Assembly (NCBI RefSeq): GCF_032463525.1
Contig: NZ_CP135971.1
Span: forward strand, 5,500,926 to 5,564,925
DNA from: Pseudomonas sp. DTU_2021_1001937_2_SI_NGA_ILE_001
Lineage (GTDB): Bacteria; Pseudomonadota; Gammaproteobacteria; Pseudomonadales; Pseudomonadaceae
Direction of reading: 5' to 3'
Length of the DNA stretch: 64,000 nucleotides
In this document: one piece after another, positions 17,253-25,400 of the stretch
Numbering within the stretch: the first letter of the stretch is position 1
Layout: every line of letters starts with the position of its first letter
Notes under the pieces: model-generated
What the model saw: only the letters and a program-made list of their open reading frames with translations
Told to the model about the DNA's origin: nothing
Database searches by the model: none
Translations under genes and position numbers: made by a program

Positions 17253-17531
17253 ATGACCACTTCTACCTTTCTGCACGCCCTGCAAACCACCACCATGCTT
17301 GAAATCGACGGGCTGCACGCCTGGGAGTTCAGCCTGGACAACGGGCTGCAGGTCGAATGCATGGACGGCCGGGCGCGCAAGGTCTGGGCCTTCACCCCGG
17401 CCCAGGTCGAAGCGGCCAGTTTCGATGAGTCACTGCAAAGCTGGGTGATCAGCGACGGCCAGGCCGACCATCGCGTGGTGTGCCTGGACGCCTTCAGCCC
17501 CGACGATGACGAGGAAACCGACCTGGATTGA
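17253..17531 (+). CDS. Small conserved Pseudomonas protein (possibly DUF5629)
   Basis: The product is a 92-residue acidic soluble protein. Its sequence MLEIDGLHAWEFSLDNG, then VECMDGRARKVWAFTPAQV and a C-terminal Asp/Glu-rich DDDEETDLD resembles a small family I know only from Pseudomonas (probably DUF5629). ATG 17253 is preferred to the upstream start at 17208 because the conserved sequence begins here. No function can be read from it. It stands 76 bases after the exporter gene. Confidence 0.65.
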   Translation: MTTSTFLHALQTTTMLEIDGLHAWEFSLDNGLQVECMDGRARKVWAFTPAQVEAASFDESLQSWVISDGQADHRVVCLDAFSPDDDEETDLD

Positions 17532-17621
17532 TCCAGGTCAGTTCCCACGTCTGCCTGCGCCCTTAGACTCCGGGGGCGTGCCAGTCGTCCCGTCAGGGGC
17601 GAGCGGCATCGGGATGGTAGG

Positions 17622-17645
17622 GTGCCCGCTCGCCGTGGCGGGCAC
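17622..17645 (+). other. Hairpin downstream of the 92-aa gene
   Basis: GTGCCCGC (17622-17629) and GCGGGCAC (17638-17645) form an 8-base stem with an 8-base loop. No T run follows, so it may be a weak terminator or leader structure before the membrane-anchor gene. Confidence 0.35.
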
Positions 17646-17765
17646 TACACACGGATGTGCTTGCCTTTTCTTGCTCCCCCGCTGGAGCAACGACCTTCAT
17701 TCCGCCGGCTGCTGCCGGTATCCGCTCCATGGAAGCGAGCGAAGCACATTCAGGGAGATTGTCTT

Positions 17766-18311
17766 ATGCCTGTTCAAGGCGCGTTGAGCCGTGCGCGGCT
17801 GTTGTCGACTTTTCTCGGGGCTCTGCTGCTGGTGGCCGGGCTGGTGACCTTGCTGGCCGGCGTGCAGCTGGCCGAGCTGGGTGGCACCTGGTATTTCACC
17901 CTGTCAGGGCTGGGGCTCGCCGCCTGCGGGATATTGCTGATGGCGGCCCTGCGCTGTGCGCTGTGGCTGTTCAGCCTGTGCCTGGCCTGCGCCACGGTCT
18001 GGGCCTTGTGGGAGGTAGGGCTGGACCCCATGCAGCTGCCGCCGCGCCTGCTGGTCTGGTTCCTGGCCGGGCTGCTGCTGTTGCTGCCGGTCTTGCGCCG
18101 CGGCCTGCGGCCGGTCCGTCGGTCGTTTTCCCTGGCGCATCTGGTGGTGGCGCTGCTGCTGGCGGGGATCTGCCTGGATCCGCTGGCCCAGGTGCGTCTT
18201 TCCCGGGAATACGACAGGCCCTGGTATGGCGTGCTGCTGCCACCGGTGCTGAGTGTGGTGCTGGCGATGGACGATGCCCTGGGCCGCGTTGCGCGCCTGG
18301 CCGAGGGTTGA
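17766..18311 (+). CDS. Orphan glucose-dehydrogenase-type membrane anchor domain
   Basis: The product is a 181-residue membrane protein with about five helices. It matches the N-terminal anchor of membrane-bound PQQ glucose dehydrogenases: LLVAGLVTLLAGVQLAELGG, then WYFTLSGLGLAACGILL, ALWEVGLDPMQLPPRLL and LLLLLPVLRRGL. Normally about 600 residues of PQQ beta-propeller follow, but here the chain stops after a fifth helix. It could be a remnant or a stand-alone anchor. In the full enzyme this domain binds ubiquinone. The ribosome site is CAGGGAG before ATG 17766. A secreted lactonase gene follows 74 bases downstream, which fits sugar-lactone chemistry in the periplasm. Confidence 0.75.
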   Translation: MPVQGALSRARLLSTFLGALLLVAGLVTLLAGVQLAELGGTWYFTLSGLGLAACGILLMAALRCALWLFSLCLACATVWALWEVGLDPMQLPPRLLVWFLAGLLLLLPVLRRGLRPVRRSFSLAHLVVALLLAGICLDPLAQVRLSREYDRPWYGVLLPPVLSVVLAMDDALGRVARLAEG

Positions 18312-18385
18312 GCTGAACCTTTGCCGGTTGCTCGCTGTCCGCATGCTCAACGGCTTGCAACGCCCCTATAAAAAGGAAGACCGCC

Positions 18386-19561
18386 ATGTTCCGGCCCCTG
18401 CTGTCTTGTCTGGCGATGGCCAGTATGTTCGGTGTGATGAACGTACAGGCCAGACAGGAATCGGACTTCGACCTGCTGGTCGGCACCTATACCCAGGGTG
18501 CCAGCCAAGGCTTCTACCGTCTTGGCTTCGATAGCCAGACCGGGCTGATCGACAGCCAGCCGCGCCAGGTGGTGCAAGCGGGCAACCCTTCCTGGCTGGC
18601 GCTTTCCCGAGAAGGCGGCTACCTGTTCGTGGCCAACGAGAACGGTCCCGGCCAGGCTGACGAGCGCGGCAAGGTCAGCAGCTACACTGTGGATGGGTCA
18701 AGCCATCAAGTGACGGCGATCAATCAGGTGGCCAGCCAGGGTGATGAGCCGACCCATGCCAATCTGACGCTCGACCAGCGTTTCCTGCTGGTGGCCAACT
18801 ATGCGGTACAACCCAGGCCCGGTGGCTCCCTCGCGGTGTTTCCCGTGGACAGCAGCGGACGCCTGGGTGACGCCGTGCAGGTGCTTGGTCCGAACCCGCC
18901 GAGCAAAGTGAATGCCGAGCGGCAGGCTTCGTCCCATGTGCATGCCGTGGTGCCGGCACCGGAAGGTGACTACGTGGTGGCGGCTGACCTGGGGGCCGAT
19001 CGCCTGTTCGTCTACCGTTATGACCCCAGCCTTGCCCAGCCGTTGCGGCGCGCCGCACACCCGCAGGTGCGCCTGCCGCCTGGCAGTGGTCCACGGCATC
19101 TGTTGTTCAGTGAAGATGGCCGGCATGCCTGGCTGACCCTGGAAATGTCGGCACAGGTGGCGGTGTTCGATTATCAGAACGGTCAGTTCCGCCAGACCCA
19201 GCTGGTCGACCTCAAGGGTTCCGACAAGCGTCAGGCAGTCGGTGCCAGCGGCTTGCATGCTTCCGCTGATGGGCGCTTCCTGTATGTCGCCAACCGTGGG
19301 GATGCCAATCAGTTGCTGGTATTCGGCATCGACCCGGCCAGTGGTCACCTGAAGGAAATCCAGCGACGCTCGGTCGAGGGACGTGAACCGCGAGAATTCA
19401 GCATCGACCCCAGCGGTCGCTTTCTGCTGGTTGCCAATCAGAAGAGCAACCAGATTGTCACCCTGCGCCGCGACCCGCAGACCGGGATGCTGGGCGACAT
19501 CGTCCAGGCGCTGGACATCGACTCGCCTTCGGCACTGGTGTTTCTCCCTGCTGCCCGCTGA
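18386..19561 (+). CDS. Secreted lactonase-family beta-propeller protein
   Basis: This is a 391-residue protein of the lactonase family (PF10282, 6-phosphogluconolactonase/YbhE-like seven-bladed propeller). A signal peptide (about 1-22, ending MNVQA) puts it in the periplasm, unlike cytoplasmic Pgl. Typical blade sequences are LLVGTYTQGASQGFYRL, GNPSWLALSREGGYLFVANE, SSHVHAVVPAPEGDYVVAAD, GSGPRHLLFSEDGRHAWL and EPREFSIDPSGRFLLVANQ. Its position after a glucose-dehydrogenase-type anchor suggests hydrolysis of aldonolactones formed by periplasmic dehydrogenases, but the substrate is inferred. The start has AAAAGGAAGACCGCC ahead. Confidence 0.87.
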   Translation: MFRPLLSCLAMASMFGVMNVQARQESDFDLLVGTYTQGASQGFYRLGFDSQTGLIDSQPRQVVQAGNPSWLALSREGGYLFVANENGPGQADERGKVSSYTVDGSSHQVTAINQVASQGDEPTHANLTLDQRFLLVANYAVQPRPGGSLAVFPVDSSGRLGDAVQVLGPNPPSKVNAERQASSHVHAVVPAPEGDYVVAADLGADRLFVYRYDPSLAQPLRRAAHPQVRLPPGSGPRHLLFSEDGRHAWLTLEMSAQVAVFDYQNGQFRQTQLVDLKGSDKRQAVGASGLHASADGRFLYVANRGDANQLLVFGIDPASGHLKEIQRRSVEGREPREFSIDPSGRFLLVANQKSNQIVTLRRDPQTGMLGDIVQALDIDSPSALVFLPAAR

Positions 19562-19715
19562 GCCGGTCGCGGCTCGAAGCGGGCGGGGCGCCATTATCAA
19601 TCTCGCTGATACACGCTAGTGGCCTAAAGGATTTTTGCCAGGCACGCCCCGGGAGTAAGTTTGATCCATGGCCAACGAGGCCCTGAACCCAGACCGAATT
19701 CCAAGGAGCACCACC

Positions 19716-19904
19716 ATGAACTTCAATGTCTTTTCGCTGATCGCCGCTTCAGCCATCTCCGCGACCGTCGCCCTGCCTGCCAGTGCCAGTTCCGAAGTGG
19801 CGGAAAACAAGCTGCATGCCACCCAGAGCCAGAGCTACACCCCGCAGTACCTGCAACAGAGCGCCAAGTTCTACGCCGCCCTGGACCATAAAAGCGTTGA
19901 GTAA
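19716..19904 (+). CDS. Small exported protein
   Basis: The product is 62 aa. It begins with a clear signal peptide (VFSLIAASAISATVALPASA, cleavage near residue 25) and leaves a mature peptide of about 37 residues with YTPQYLQQSAKFYAALD. AAGGAG stands nine bases before ATG 19716. I do not recognise a function. The mature part is short, polar and has no Cys. An intrinsic terminator lies at 20028-20063. Confidence 0.6.
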   Translation: MNFNVFSLIAASAISATVALPASASSEVAENKLHATQSQSYTPQYLQQSAKFYAALDHKSVE

Positions 19905-19919
19905 GGCGAGACCCTGAGG

Positions 19920-20012
19920 CTTTCGCGAGTCAGTTTGCCCACCCCTGACTGACGACCCCTGCCCATGGCGCGGCAGACCCCGCAGATCCGGTCGCAAGCC
20001 TGCTCGCGAAAG
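19920..20012. repeat. REP-like inverted pair
   Basis: CTTTCGCGAG (19920-19929) and CTCGCGAAAG (20003-20012) are perfect 10-base inverted copies of the core found in Pseudomonas REP elements. The region between them (19930-20002) has no gene. Confidence 0.45.
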
Positions 20013-20027
20013 TCTCTTCGTTGAACG

Positions 20028-20063
20028 ATCCCCGCCCACTTCACGGTTGGCGGGGATTTTTTT
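20028..20063 (+). terminator. Intrinsic terminator
   Basis: ATCCCCGCC (20028-20036) pairs with GGCGGGGAT (20049-20057), followed by six more T. It ends the unit that carries the small exported protein and probably the lactonase. Confidence 0.85.
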
Positions 20064-20196
20064 CGTCTTGCACGGGGTCGGAATCTTATCGACCGTGGCA
20101 TCGAATTCATTGATGACCGCTATATGCAACGATGTTTTTTCATCTAAAGGGTTTTCAATGATGCTAGGGTCATCAAATCCCCGAGGAGCCAGACCT

Positions 20197-20376
20197 ATGG
20201 CCACCGCCATACTTCATTCGATCAGGCAGGGCGCCTATATCGCCATCGCTCTGTATGTCGTGTTCATCGCCGTCATTACCCTGACCAGCGCCTACCCGCA
20301 GCTCACCGACAGCCAGGCACCGGCCGTGGTGCACGATGCGGGCAGCGCTCAGCCGGTGGCGCAGCACACCTCCTGA
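20197..20376 (+). CDS. Small single-pass membrane protein
   Basis: The product is 59 aa. One transmembrane helix spans about residues 12-32 (AYIAIALYVVFIAVITLTSA), followed by a polar tail rich in Ala and Gln. GAGGAG stands ten bases ahead of ATG 20197. The longer frame from 20047 crosses the terminator and is not used. No family recognised. It converges on the Lrp gene, with 7 bases between the stops. Confidence 0.55.
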   Translation: MATAILHSIRQGAYIAIALYVVFIAVITLTSAYPQLTDSQAPAVVHDAGSAQPVAQHTS

Positions 20377-20383
20377 GGCGCAC

Positions 20384-20866
20384 TTACAGGCTGACCAGCT
20401 CGCTCACCGGCAGGCGGTTGTCAGTCTTCAGTTCGCGCAGCGACAGGTTGGAGCGGATGCTCGACACCCCCGGCAGCGTGCGCAGCACCTTCTCGACGAA
20501 ACGGCTGTAGCTGTCCAGGTCCCGGGCCACCACCTGCAGCAGGTAGTCCGCCTCACCGGTGGTGTTGTGGCAGCTGAGCACCTGTGGCGCGGCCTGGATG
20601 ATGCGCTCGAATTGCGCGGTGACCTCTTCACTGTGCTCATGGCAGGAAATCTGTACGAAGGCCATCACCCCCAGACCCAGCTTGCGGCGGTTGAGGATGG
20701 CCTGGTAGCCCTCGATGAGGCCGCGCTCCTCCAGGCGTTTCTGGCGTCGCCAGCAGGAGGCCTCGCTGAGCGCGACCTGTTCGGCCAGGCGGGTGTTGGA
20801 AAGCCTGCCATCGCGCTGAAGGCGTTCGGCGATTGCAATATCCACTCTGTCCAGATCGCTGTCCAT
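20384..20866 (-). CDS. Lrp/AsnC family transcriptional regulator
   Basis: This is a 160-residue regulator of the leucine-responsive family. The N-terminal winged helix-turn-helix covers RVDIAIAERLQRDGRLSNT to SEASCWRRQKRLEE, where a Cys-Trp-Arg-Arg recognition helix replaces the more common form. The C-terminal RAM/ACT-like ligand domain contains GLGVMAFVQIS and VLSCHNTTGEADYLLQVVA. ATG 20866 fits the family start better than the GTG at 20881. It is divergent from a zinc alcohol dehydrogenase gene. Two palindromes in the shared 168-base gap are probable binding sites, so it likely controls that gene and itself. Confidence 0.9.
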   Translation of the reverse strand: MDSDLDRVDIAIAERLQRDGRLSNTRLAEQVALSEASCWRRQKRLEERGLIEGYQAILNRRKLGLGVMAFVQISCHEHSEEVTAQFERIIQAAPQVLSCHNTTGEADYLLQVVARDLDSYSRFVEKVLRTLPGVSSIRSNLSLRELKTDNRLPVSELVSL

Positions 20867-20895
20867 GAAAGGGGCCTGCACTGAAAGGGAAAAGA

Positions 20896-20953
20896 GTGAA
20901 AGGTAATTTCACCATTCGCCCAGCGTCAATCGCATTCTGAAAAGTAATTTCAG
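20896..20953. promoter_or_regulatory. Twin palindromes, probable Lrp-type operators
   Basis: GTGAAAGGTAATTTCAC (20896-20912) and CTGAAAAGTAATTTCAG (20937-20953) share the form TGAAA-N5-TTTCA. Their centres are 41 bases apart, close to four helical turns, so they face the same side. They lie between the divergent lrp-type and dehydrogenase genes. Confidence 0.6.
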
Positions 20954-21034
20954 GCGCTTGCGGCATACTTTTGCCAGCGCCCCGACCGCCTTTGGCGAGG
21001 GACCAATGCCTGCAGATCTTCAGAGGTGATACCC

Positions 21035-22072
21035 ATGAAAGCGGTCGTCTACGAAGCCTTTTCCCAACCGCCCCGGATCATGACCGTGGACGATCCGACT
21101 CCCGAGCGCCATGGCGTGGTGGTCCAAGTCAAGGGCACCGGCGTCTGTCGCAGCGACTGGCATGGCTGGAAAGGCCACGACCCGGACATCCAGCTGCCTC
21201 ACGTGCCGGGCCATGAGCTGGCCGGTGTGGTGGCGGCGGTGGGCAAGGACGTCACGCGCTGGAAGGTCGGCGACCGGGTCACCGTGCCCTTCGTCGGTGG
21301 TTGCGGCGCTTGCCCGGAATGCCACAGCGGCAACCAGCAGGTCTGCTACAGCCAGTTCCAGCCTGGCTTCACTCACTGGGGGTCGTTCGCCGAATACGTG
21401 GGCATCCATCAGGCCGACCTCAATCTGGTAGCGCTGCCCGAGCACATGGACTTCGCCACGGCCGCCAGCCTGGGTTGCCGTTTCGTCACCTCGTTCCGCG
21501 CCGTGGTCGACCAGGGCAAGGTCAGCGCCGGGCAATGGGTGGCGGTCCATGGTTGCGGTGGCGTGGGCTTGTCGGCGGTGATGATCGCCCAGGCCCTGGG
21601 CGCCAATGTGGTCGCCATCGATATCGCCGACGACAAGCTCGACCTGGCGCGTGCCCTTGGCGCGGTGGCGACGGTGAATGCCAGCCAGGTGGCGGACGTC
21701 TGCGAAGCGGTGCGTGAAATCACCCAGGGCGGGGCGCATGTCTCGCTGGATGCCCTGGGGCATCCGAGCACCTGCTTCAACTCCATCGCCAACCTGCGTC
21801 GCCGCGGCAAGCACGTACAGGTGGGGCTGATGCTGGCCGACCACAGCACTCCGGCAATCCCGATGAGCCGGGTCATCGCTTATGAGCTGGAGATCCTGGG
21901 CAGCCACGGTATGCAGGCGCACCGCTACGACGCCATGCTGGCGATGATCGCCTCCGGCAAGTTGGCGCCGGAGAAACTGGTGGGCAAGACCATCAGCCTG
22001 GAGGCGTCCATCGAGGCGCTGATGAACATGGATCGGTTCGAGACGGCAGGGGTGACCGTCGTCACTCTCTAG
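21035..22072 (+). CDS. Zinc-dependent alcohol dehydrogenase (MDR family)
   Basis: This is a 345-residue NAD(P)-dependent oxidoreductase of the medium-chain zinc family. The catalytic zinc ligands are Cys38 in [10 protein letters not shown] and His60-Glu61 in PGHELAG. The structural zinc Cys set is 90, 93, 96 and 104 ([12 protein letters not shown] then VC). The Rossmann motif is [13 protein letters not shown] 21035 follows AGAGGTGAT and is preferred to GTG 21026. The substrate is unknown; an Lrp regulator next door hints at amino-acid-derived alcohols or aldehydes (inference). A strong hairpin lies downstream. Confidence 0.9.
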   Translation: MKAVVYEAFSQPPRIMTVDDPTPERHGVVVQVKGTGVCRSDWHGWKGHDPDIQLPHVPGHELAGVVAAVGKDVTRWKVGDRVTVPFVGGCGACPECHSGNQQVCYSQFQPGFTHWGSFAEYVGIHQADLNLVALPEHMDFATAASLGCRFVTSFRAVVDQGKVSAGQWVAVHGCGGVGLSAVMIAQALGANVVAIDIADDKLDLARALGAVATVNASQVADVCEAVREITQGGAHVSLDALGHPSTCFNSIANLRRRGKHVQVGLMLADHSTPAIPMSRVIAYELEILGSHGMQAHRYDAMLAMIASGKLAPEKLVGKTISLEASIEALMNMDRFETAGVTVVTL

Positions 22073-22133
22073 CACTGCCCCCGGTGCGAGCGGTTTCAGC
22101 CGTGCACCAGGGCCAACCCGATTGGCGGCTCAG

Positions 22134-22162
22134 GCCGGTCCCACCCACCGGGTGGGATCGGC
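22134..22162 (+). terminator. Strong hairpin after the dehydrogenase gene
   Basis: GCCGGTCCCACCC (22134-22146) pairs with GGGTGGGATCGGC (22150-22162) over a 3-base loop, with a single G-T wobble. The missing T tract makes true termination uncertain; it may be part of the repeat cluster. Confidence 0.4.
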
Positions 22163-22271
22163 CTCTGTCGTTAACCTGGGTCAGCCCGATTCCCGGCTGA
22201 ATCCAGTCTCACCAGGTCGTTGAGGGCGAGCGGAGCTGAAGGGACCGCGAACCGCACCCCGGCTGAAGCCC

Positions 22272-22312
22272 AATACGGGTCAGTCAGGCCGGGTAGGAGC
22301 GGCTTCAGCCGC
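22272..22312 (+). repeat. REP-associated 21-base element plus REP hairpin
   Basis: AATACGGGTCAGTCAGGCCGG (split here as AATACGGGTCAG and TCAGGCCGG, 22272-22292) is followed by GGAGCGGCTTCAGCCGC with a short stem. Near-identical 21-base copies sit at 63781-63801 and 63925-63945. Confidence 0.6.
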
Positions 22313-22423
22313 GAAGCGACCGTATGTTCACAATAGATGCAGTGAATTTCCTGGCGCTTTCGCGAGCAAGCTCGCCCCCACAAGGCCGCAAGGCGCTTAA
22401 TCGAACAGCGCTCCGCCCCGCGT

Positions 22424-25400
22424 TCAGGACCCCACTTCAAGCTGGCTCAGGCCGTTGCCCTGGCGCTTCACGCGGATCTGCACGGCGATGCGTTCGTGCA
22501 TTTCCTGCACATGGGAGATCACCCCGACCTTTCGGCCCTGCGCCTGCAGGCCGTCGAGGGCATCCATGGCCAGTTGCAGGGATTCGGGGTCCAGGCTGCC
22601 GAAGCCTTCGTCGATGAACAGCGACTCGATGCGCAGGGTGCTCGAGGCCATGGAGGCCAAGCCCAGGGCCAGCGCCAGGGACACCAGGAAGGTTTCGCCG
22701 CCGGACAGCGAATGCACCGAGCGCAGCTCGTCGCCCATCTCGGTGTCCATCACCAGCAGGCCCAGCAGGCTGCCACCCCGCTTGAGCCGATAACGGCGTA
22801 CCAGTTGGCGCAGCTGTGCATTGGCATGCAGCACCAGCAGGTCGAGGTTGTAGGCTTGGGCGATCTTGCGGAAGCGGTCGCCTTCGGCGGAGCCGATCAG
22901 CTCGGCCAGCCGGCCCCAGCGCTGACGCTCGGCGCTGGCCTGCTCGATGCGGGCCTGCAGCTCGGCGCTGGCGGCCTGACGGCGCTGGTCTTCACTGACC
23001 TGGGCGCGCAGGTCGGCGCACTGCTGGTCCAGCGCCGCGCATCGCTCGTGTACCTGTTGCATGGCCTGCTCCAGCGCCGTGGCATCGGGCAGGTCGGGAT
23101 GCCGGGCATGCTGCTGAGCCAGGCGTTGTTCGCGCTCCTGCAGCAGCACGCGGCTTTGCTCCAGAGCCTTGTCGCTGGCCTGCAAGCGCTGGCGCAGGTC
23201 TTCGAGGTGGGCGTCGTCGAATTCCAGCAGGCGCTGCAGCGTCGTGTCGTCCAGCTCCGTGTGCTGGGCGCGCCAGGCGTTCAACTGTTCGCTGAGCCCG
23301 GCCTGCTCCTCCTGCAGAGCCTGGTGCTGCTGTTCACTGGCCTTGAGTTCGGCGGCCAGCTGGATGGCTCGCGCCTGGTGTTCCTGCAGGGCCTGGGCGG
23401 CTTGTGCCTGTGCACTGCGAGCCCGCTCCACGGCCTGTTCGAGGGCTTGCTGCCAGTGCTCGGCGCTGGCCTGCTGGCCGAGCAGGGCGCTGAGCGCCGA
23501 GCGCGTGGCCTGCTGCTGCTCGTCCAGCTGCTTTACCTGCTGCTGCAACTGGGTATGGCGTTGTGTGAGGCTGTCCTGGGCCTGCTGCTGTTTTTCGAGG
23601 GCCTTCTGCCGTTGCTCTCGCTCCTGCTCTTCATCGCGCTGCTGCTCCAGCAGGGCCTGGCGCTCGGCAACCTGCTGCTGCAGGCGCATCACCGTGGCCG
23701 AGGTGTCGTCATGCAGCGCCTGCAGGGTCTCGGCGGGCAGTAACGGTGCCAGTGCTCCCAGCGCTTCGTCGAGGCGCGTGCGGTCAGCGCCGAGCTGACG
23801 CTGCTGGTCGTCCAGCAGCTGCCGGGCCTGCTGGCTGGCCTGCTCGGCTTCCTGGCGCTGGCGTTGCAGGCTGGCGGCATGGCGTTGCAGATCGAGCAGG
23901 GCCTGCTGGCGTTGTTCATCCTTGGCGACGGTCTGTTCCAACTGCTGGTGCTGGCGCTCCAGCCAGTCCGCGCGCTGTTCGGCGCCGATCTGCAGCAGCG
24001 TATTGGCCTGTGCATGCTGGTGCAGGCTGTCGTCCAGCGCCTGCAGCTGGCCTTGCACCTGCTCCTGCTGGCCCAGCAGGTCCTTCATGCGCGCGGTCAA
24101 TACCCCGTACTGCTCACGCAGCTGGCTGCGGCGCTCCTTGAAGCGCTCTACGGTCTGTTCGGCCTGGGCCAGTTCGTTGTCGTCGAACTCCGCCAGGCCC
24201 TGCAGCAGGGCTTCGGGCTGATGCCAGGGGTGTTCGACGCTGCCACACACCGGGCAGGGCTGGTCGTCCTGCAGCTGGTTGCGCAGGGTTTCCACGCTGG
24301 CACTGCGCGCCAGGCGCTGGCGCTCCAGCAGCTCGCGGGTGACGCTGAAAGCCTGTTCGGCCTGCTTGAGCTGTTCATTCAGCGCGCTTCCGGCGCTGGC
24401 CAGCTGCTCACGCTCCTCTGCCGCGCTACGCAACTGCTCGCCCAGGCTCTGGTGCTGCCGCTGCAGATCCTGATGGTTGCTCCACAGCCGCTTGAGGTCC
24501 TCGATCACACGGCACTGGCGGCGGTTGTCCTGCAGCAGTTCGCCGAGCAATTGCAACTGTTCGGGCACTGCCTCGACTTCGCAGTCGGCTTCGCGGTACA
24601 GCAACTGCAGGGCTTCACTGCGTTCGGTCAGGCGTTCGGCAGCGCGATGAGCGGCCTGCTCCAGGGCAGGCAGTTCCTGCTGGCCATGGCGCCAGCGGTT
24701 GGCGGCCTGAATCAGCGACTGGAAACGGTCCTCCCAGGCACTCCAGCCCTGGACCAGGGCCGCCAGCGAGACGCTGAGCTGCAGGCGTTCGGCGACCGTG
24801 GTCAGGCGCTGGTCGGCCTGCTGCTGGCGCTCCTGCAGGTCTTCAAGGCCCTGCCGGGCCTCGTGGATTTGCTGCTCGCTCTGCTGGCATGTCGCCTGGA
24901 GGTCTTGCAGGGCCTTGGCCTGGTGCCTCAGGGTGTTCTGCAGCTCGAACGCCTGCTGCAGCGGCCCGCGTGCCTCCCCAGCCTGTTGCTGAGCGGCAAG
25001 CAGAGCGGCCTGGGCAGCGTCGCTGTCGGCCTGCAGGCGTTGACGCAGTTCGTCCATGTGCTGTTGTTCAGCACGTTGCTGAGCGATCGAACGGGCCAGC
25101 GGCGACAGCTGCGTGGTCAGCGTCGCCTGGCGGGCGAAGCGATGCCGCTGCGGCCCGAGGCGCTCGAGCTGTTCCAGGGTCTGGCGCTCGCCAGCCAGTT
25201 GCTGGCCGTACTGCTCGGCGCTGTGCAGGTGTTCGCGCGCGGCCTGGGCTTCATCTTCCAGGCGGCTTTGCTCCAGGAGCGCTTGCTGCTGCTGTTCCAG
25301 CGTCTTCAATTGGGCGTGCTGGCTTTTCAGCTGCGCCTGGGCCTGGGTCAGTTGCTGGTCCAGTTCGGTGCGCGCCTCGGCGGCCAGGGGGGCGATGCCG

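Larger units (their letters stand above)
22073..22423. other. Gene-free stretch with hairpin and REP modules
   Basis: These 351 bases between the dehydrogenase gene and sbcC hold no convincing gene. They contain a 13-bp hairpin at 22134-22162, a 21-base element at 22272-22292 that recurs at the right end of the window, a REP-type hairpin at 22299-22312, and the REP core CTTTCGCGAGCAAGCTCGCC near 22360. Confidence 0.7.

Noticed and set aside
17657..18316. A second plus-strand frame over the membrane-anchor gene
   Set aside because: Its Gly/Ala/Arg-rich product is a frame-shadow; the other frame gives five clean helices and the glucose-dehydrogenase pattern.
20047..20196. An N-terminal extension of the 59-aa membrane protein
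   Set aside because: It begins inside the intrinsic terminator, and a good ribosome site exists only before 20197.
23100..25400. Possible tandem DNA repeats within sbcC
   Set aside because: The repeated CTGCTG and CAGGCC words reflect Gln/Leu-rich coiled coil codons and have no fixed period.
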